A stretch of DNA of 64,000 nt. Origin: Macrosoma leucophasiata (lineage: Eukaryota; Arthropoda; Insecta; Lepidoptera; Hedylidae). The stretch spans positions 2,983,501 to 3,047,500 of the forward strand of contig JAWQUS010000004.1 of assembly GCA_036365455.1 (NCBI GenBank), in the 5' to 3' direction. Numbering within the stretch: the stretch's first letter is position 1; each line of letters opens with the position of its first letter. Of this stretch, positions 61,834 to 64,000 are shown piece after piece. Below the pieces are notes generated by a model. The model saw nothing but the letters and a program-made list of their open reading frames with translations, was not told where the DNA came from and did not search any database. Made by a program: the position numbers and the translations under genes.

Positions 61834-63735
61834 TTTTTCTTTAAAAATAAAATATATTTCACAAGCATGTGTAAATGCGAAATAATATCAAACAATTATT
61901 AAGGGTAAAAGCGACTTCTTTACGATATTCAATAAACTGAAAAGTCTATTATATCGGTTGCCTAACTAGCATAGTTGGTAATAGATGGCGCTACTGCTAC
62001 CATAAAGCAATGCAATAGATGTGAAGGAAAGATTTGACAAATCGGGCAGGGCTTCAGTAGCTCAATTGGAAGAGCGGCTGGACTAGATTCCCAGTAGGTC
62101 GCGAGTTCGAGCCTCGCCTGAAGTCAAATTTTTCTTTCCATTTTTCTTTAAAAATAAAATATATTTCACAAGCATGTGTAAATGCGAAATAATATCAAAC
62201 AATTATTAAGGGTAAAAGCGACTTCTTTACGATATTCAATAAACTGAAAAGTCTATTATATCGGTTGCCTAACTAGCATAGTTGGTAATAGATGGCGCTA
62301 CTGCTACCATAAAGCAATGCAATAGATGTGAAGGAAAGATTTGACAAATCGGGCAGGGCTTCAGTAGCTCAATTGGAAGAGCGGCTGGACTAGATTCCCA
62401 GTAGGTCGCGAGTTCGAGCCTCGCCTGAAGTCAAATTTTTCTTTCCATTTTTCTTTAAAAATAAAATATATTTCACAAGCATGTGTAAATGCGAAATAAT
62501 ATCAAACAATTATTAAGGGTAAAAGCGACTTCTTTACGATATTCAATAAACTGAAAAGTCTATTATATCGGTTGCCTAACTAGCATAGTTGGTAATAGAT
62601 GGCGCTACTGCTACCATAAAGCAATGCAATAGATGTGAAGGAAAGATTTGACAAATCGGGCAGGGCTTCAGTAGCTCAATTGGAAGAGCGGCTGGACTAG
62701 ATTCCCAGTAGGTCGCGAGTTCGAGCCTCGCCTGAAGTCAAATTTTTCTTTCCATTTTTCTTTAAAAATAAAATATATTTCACAAGCATGTGTAAATGCG
62801 AAATAATATCAAACAATTATTAAGGGTAAAAGCGACTTCTTTACGATATTCAATAAACTGAAAAGTCTATTATATCGGTTGCCTAACTAGCATAGTTGGT
62901 AATAGATGGCGCTACTGCTACCATAAAGCAATGCAATAGATGTGAAGGAAAGATTTGACAAATCGGGCAGGGCTTCAGTAGCTCAATTGGAAGAGCGGCT
63001 GGACTAGATTCCCAGTAGGTCGCGAGTTCGAGCCTCGCCTGAAGTCAAATTTTTCTTTCCATTTTTCTTTAAAAATAAAATATATTTCACAAGCATGTGT
63101 AAATGCGAAATAATATCAAACAATTATTAAGGGTAAAAGCGACTTCTTTACGATATTCAATAAACTGAAAAGTCTATTATATCGGTTGCCTAACTAGCAT
63201 AGTTGGTAATAGATGGCGCTACTGCTACCATAAAGCAATGCAATAGATGTGAAGGAAAGATTTGACAAATCGGGCAGGGCTTCAGTAGCTCAATTGGAAG
63301 AGCGGCTGGACTAGATTCCCAGTAGGTCGCGAGTTCGAGCCTCGCCTGAAGTCAAATTTTTCTTTCCATTTTTCTTTAAAAATAAAATATATTTCACAAG
63401 CATGTGTAAATGCGAAATAATATCAAACAATTATTAAGGGTAAAAGCGACTTCTTTACGATATTCAATAAACTGAAAAGTCTATTATATCGGTTGCCTAA
63501 CTAGCATAGTTGGTAATAGATGGCGCTACTGCTACCATAAAGCAATGCAATAGATGTGAAGGAAAGATTTGACAAATCGGGCAGGGCTTCAGTAGCTCAA
63601 TTGGAAGAGCGGCTGGACTAGATTCCCAGTAGGTCGCGAGTTCGAGCCTCGCCTGAAGTCAAATTTTTCTTTCCATTTTTCTTTAAAAATAAAATATATT
63701 TCACAAGCATGTGTAAATGCGAAATAATATCAAAC
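61834..63735 (+). repeat. Tandem array of six 307-bp tRNA-like D units
   Basis: The core word GCTTCAGTAGCTC starts at 62051, 62358, 62665, 62972, 63279 and 63586, exactly 307 bp apart. By eye the units are identical or nearly so. Each unit has a leader (CGACTTCTTTACGATATTCA, CCTAACTAGCATAGTTGGTA, ATGGCGCTACTGCTACC), the core, and a tail (AATTTTTCTTTCCATTTTTC, AAGCATGTGTAAATGCGAAA). The array begins and ends within the tail. The direct repeat AAAGATACCATC flanks it (61812-61823 and 63736-63747), so it behaves as one insertion. Confidence 0.95.
62051..62124 (+). ncRNA. tRNA-like cloverleaf in unit 1 (repeats every 307 bp)
   Basis: The 74-base core folds as a tRNA: acceptor GCTTCAG/CTGAAGT (7 bp, one G-U), D stem GCTC/GAGC with loop AATTGGAA, T stem GCGAG/CTCGC with loop TTCGAGC. 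The anticodon arm GCTGG/CCAGT closes a 9-base loop, two bases more than a true tRNA, so decoding is unlikely. The A box TAGCTCAATTGG and the B box AGTTCGAGCCT fit an RNA polymerase III internal promoter. AATTTTTC just after the core could terminate Pol III. Equivalent cores start at 62358, 62665, 62972, 63279 and 63586. Confidence 0.6.
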
Positions 63736-63747
63736 AAAGATACCATC

Positions 63748-64000
63748 AATTGTACAACGTAAAATACTAACTACAAAGTTACTAGATCCATTAATAAAAT
63801 GATACTTAAGCCGGACACCTCATTAAATAAAGATAATGAATAGTTTACTTATCAAAGGCTAGTCATTGATTGCTCGGGGCTTAGGTGAATAAATGCATTT
63901 TGCAAGTTATAAGAGACATTTTTTGTCTATTTAATATGAAGTAGTTCTTAAGCTTCTTTATTCAACATTTATTTATTATTTCTTGCACAATTACGTACAT
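63748..64000. other. AT-rich right flank, no gene seen
   Basis: Unique-looking DNA after the right copy of the array's target duplication. Confidence 0.35.

Noticed and set aside
62051..62124. Functional tRNA gene
   Set aside because: The anticodon loop has nine bases and the core is embedded in a repeat unit. Tandem SINE-type origin is more likely.
61834..63735. CRISPR-like array
   Set aside because: Units are contiguous 307-bp repeats without variable spacers, in a eukaryotic context, with a retroposon-type target duplication.

Overview
The window looks like intergenic or intronic nuclear DNA from an insect, most likely a moth or butterfly. It is AT-rich, has no long open reading frame and no operon-like layout, and is packed with fragments of several short retroposon families, tRNA-derived SINEs, non-LTR (LINE) 3' ends, MITEs with 8-bp or TA target duplications, and one dead mariner. 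Several of these sequence types (the AGGGTTCCGTA family, the ACTAGCTGTTGCCCGCGGC family, the tRNA-SINEs) I know as typical of Lepidoptera; that assignment is recall, not a database result. Family letters (A to S) are my own labels for repeats that recur inside the window.

Layout. 0-10 kb: a 535-bp hAT-like element (264-798), a family B SINE beside a family A retroposon (957-1552), a GC-rich repeat S with a family C SINE (2060-2430), a folded D copy (3.5 kb), then mostly unique AT-rich DNA. 10-20 kb: an H element (10.7-11.1 kb), F-family DNA (14.9-15.9 kb), a 697-bp nested palindrome built around a tRNA-like D core (16229-16925), A copies and a LINE C-terminal fragment (19.7-20.1 kb). 20-34 kb: C, B, A and G SINE-like copies, an H copy, a 176-bp MITE (26.5 kb) and a tandem array of 165-bp units built from pieces of two SINE families (30.9-32.3 kb). 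34-50 kb: E/R-type LINE ends, many A copies, a Tc1-like MITE (K) nested in A sequence (42.2-42.9 kb), a (GA)28 tract (43.9 kb), a full B SINE with a 12-bp target duplication (44.7-45.0 kb), a 645-bp TIR element (45.2-45.8 kb) and two LINE tails facing each other (46.2-46.6 kb). 50-64 kb: A and K copies, a possible first exon of a THAP-domain gene on the minus strand (52856-52935), a hAT-like H element with a clean 8-bp duplication (56.8-57.0 kb), a twin hairpin (57.4-57.6 kb), a mariner inserted in a hAT-like element (59.3-60.9 kb), and a striking array of six 307-bp units, each with a near-complete tRNA cloverleaf, flanked by a 12-bp duplication (61.8-63.7 kb).

The only candidate host coding sequence is the THAP exon (moderate confidence) and a very weak exon near 5.84 kb. 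The recurrent unusual theme is folded or tandem rearrangement: at least fifteen perfect or near-perfect inverted repeats with arms of 11-155 bp and mostly short loops, some inside transposon copies, together with D-family copies that are inverted, circularly permuted or tandem. This points to snap-back or template-switch synthesis, or to spread through circular or concatemeric intermediates. Assembly or library artefacts must also be excluded.
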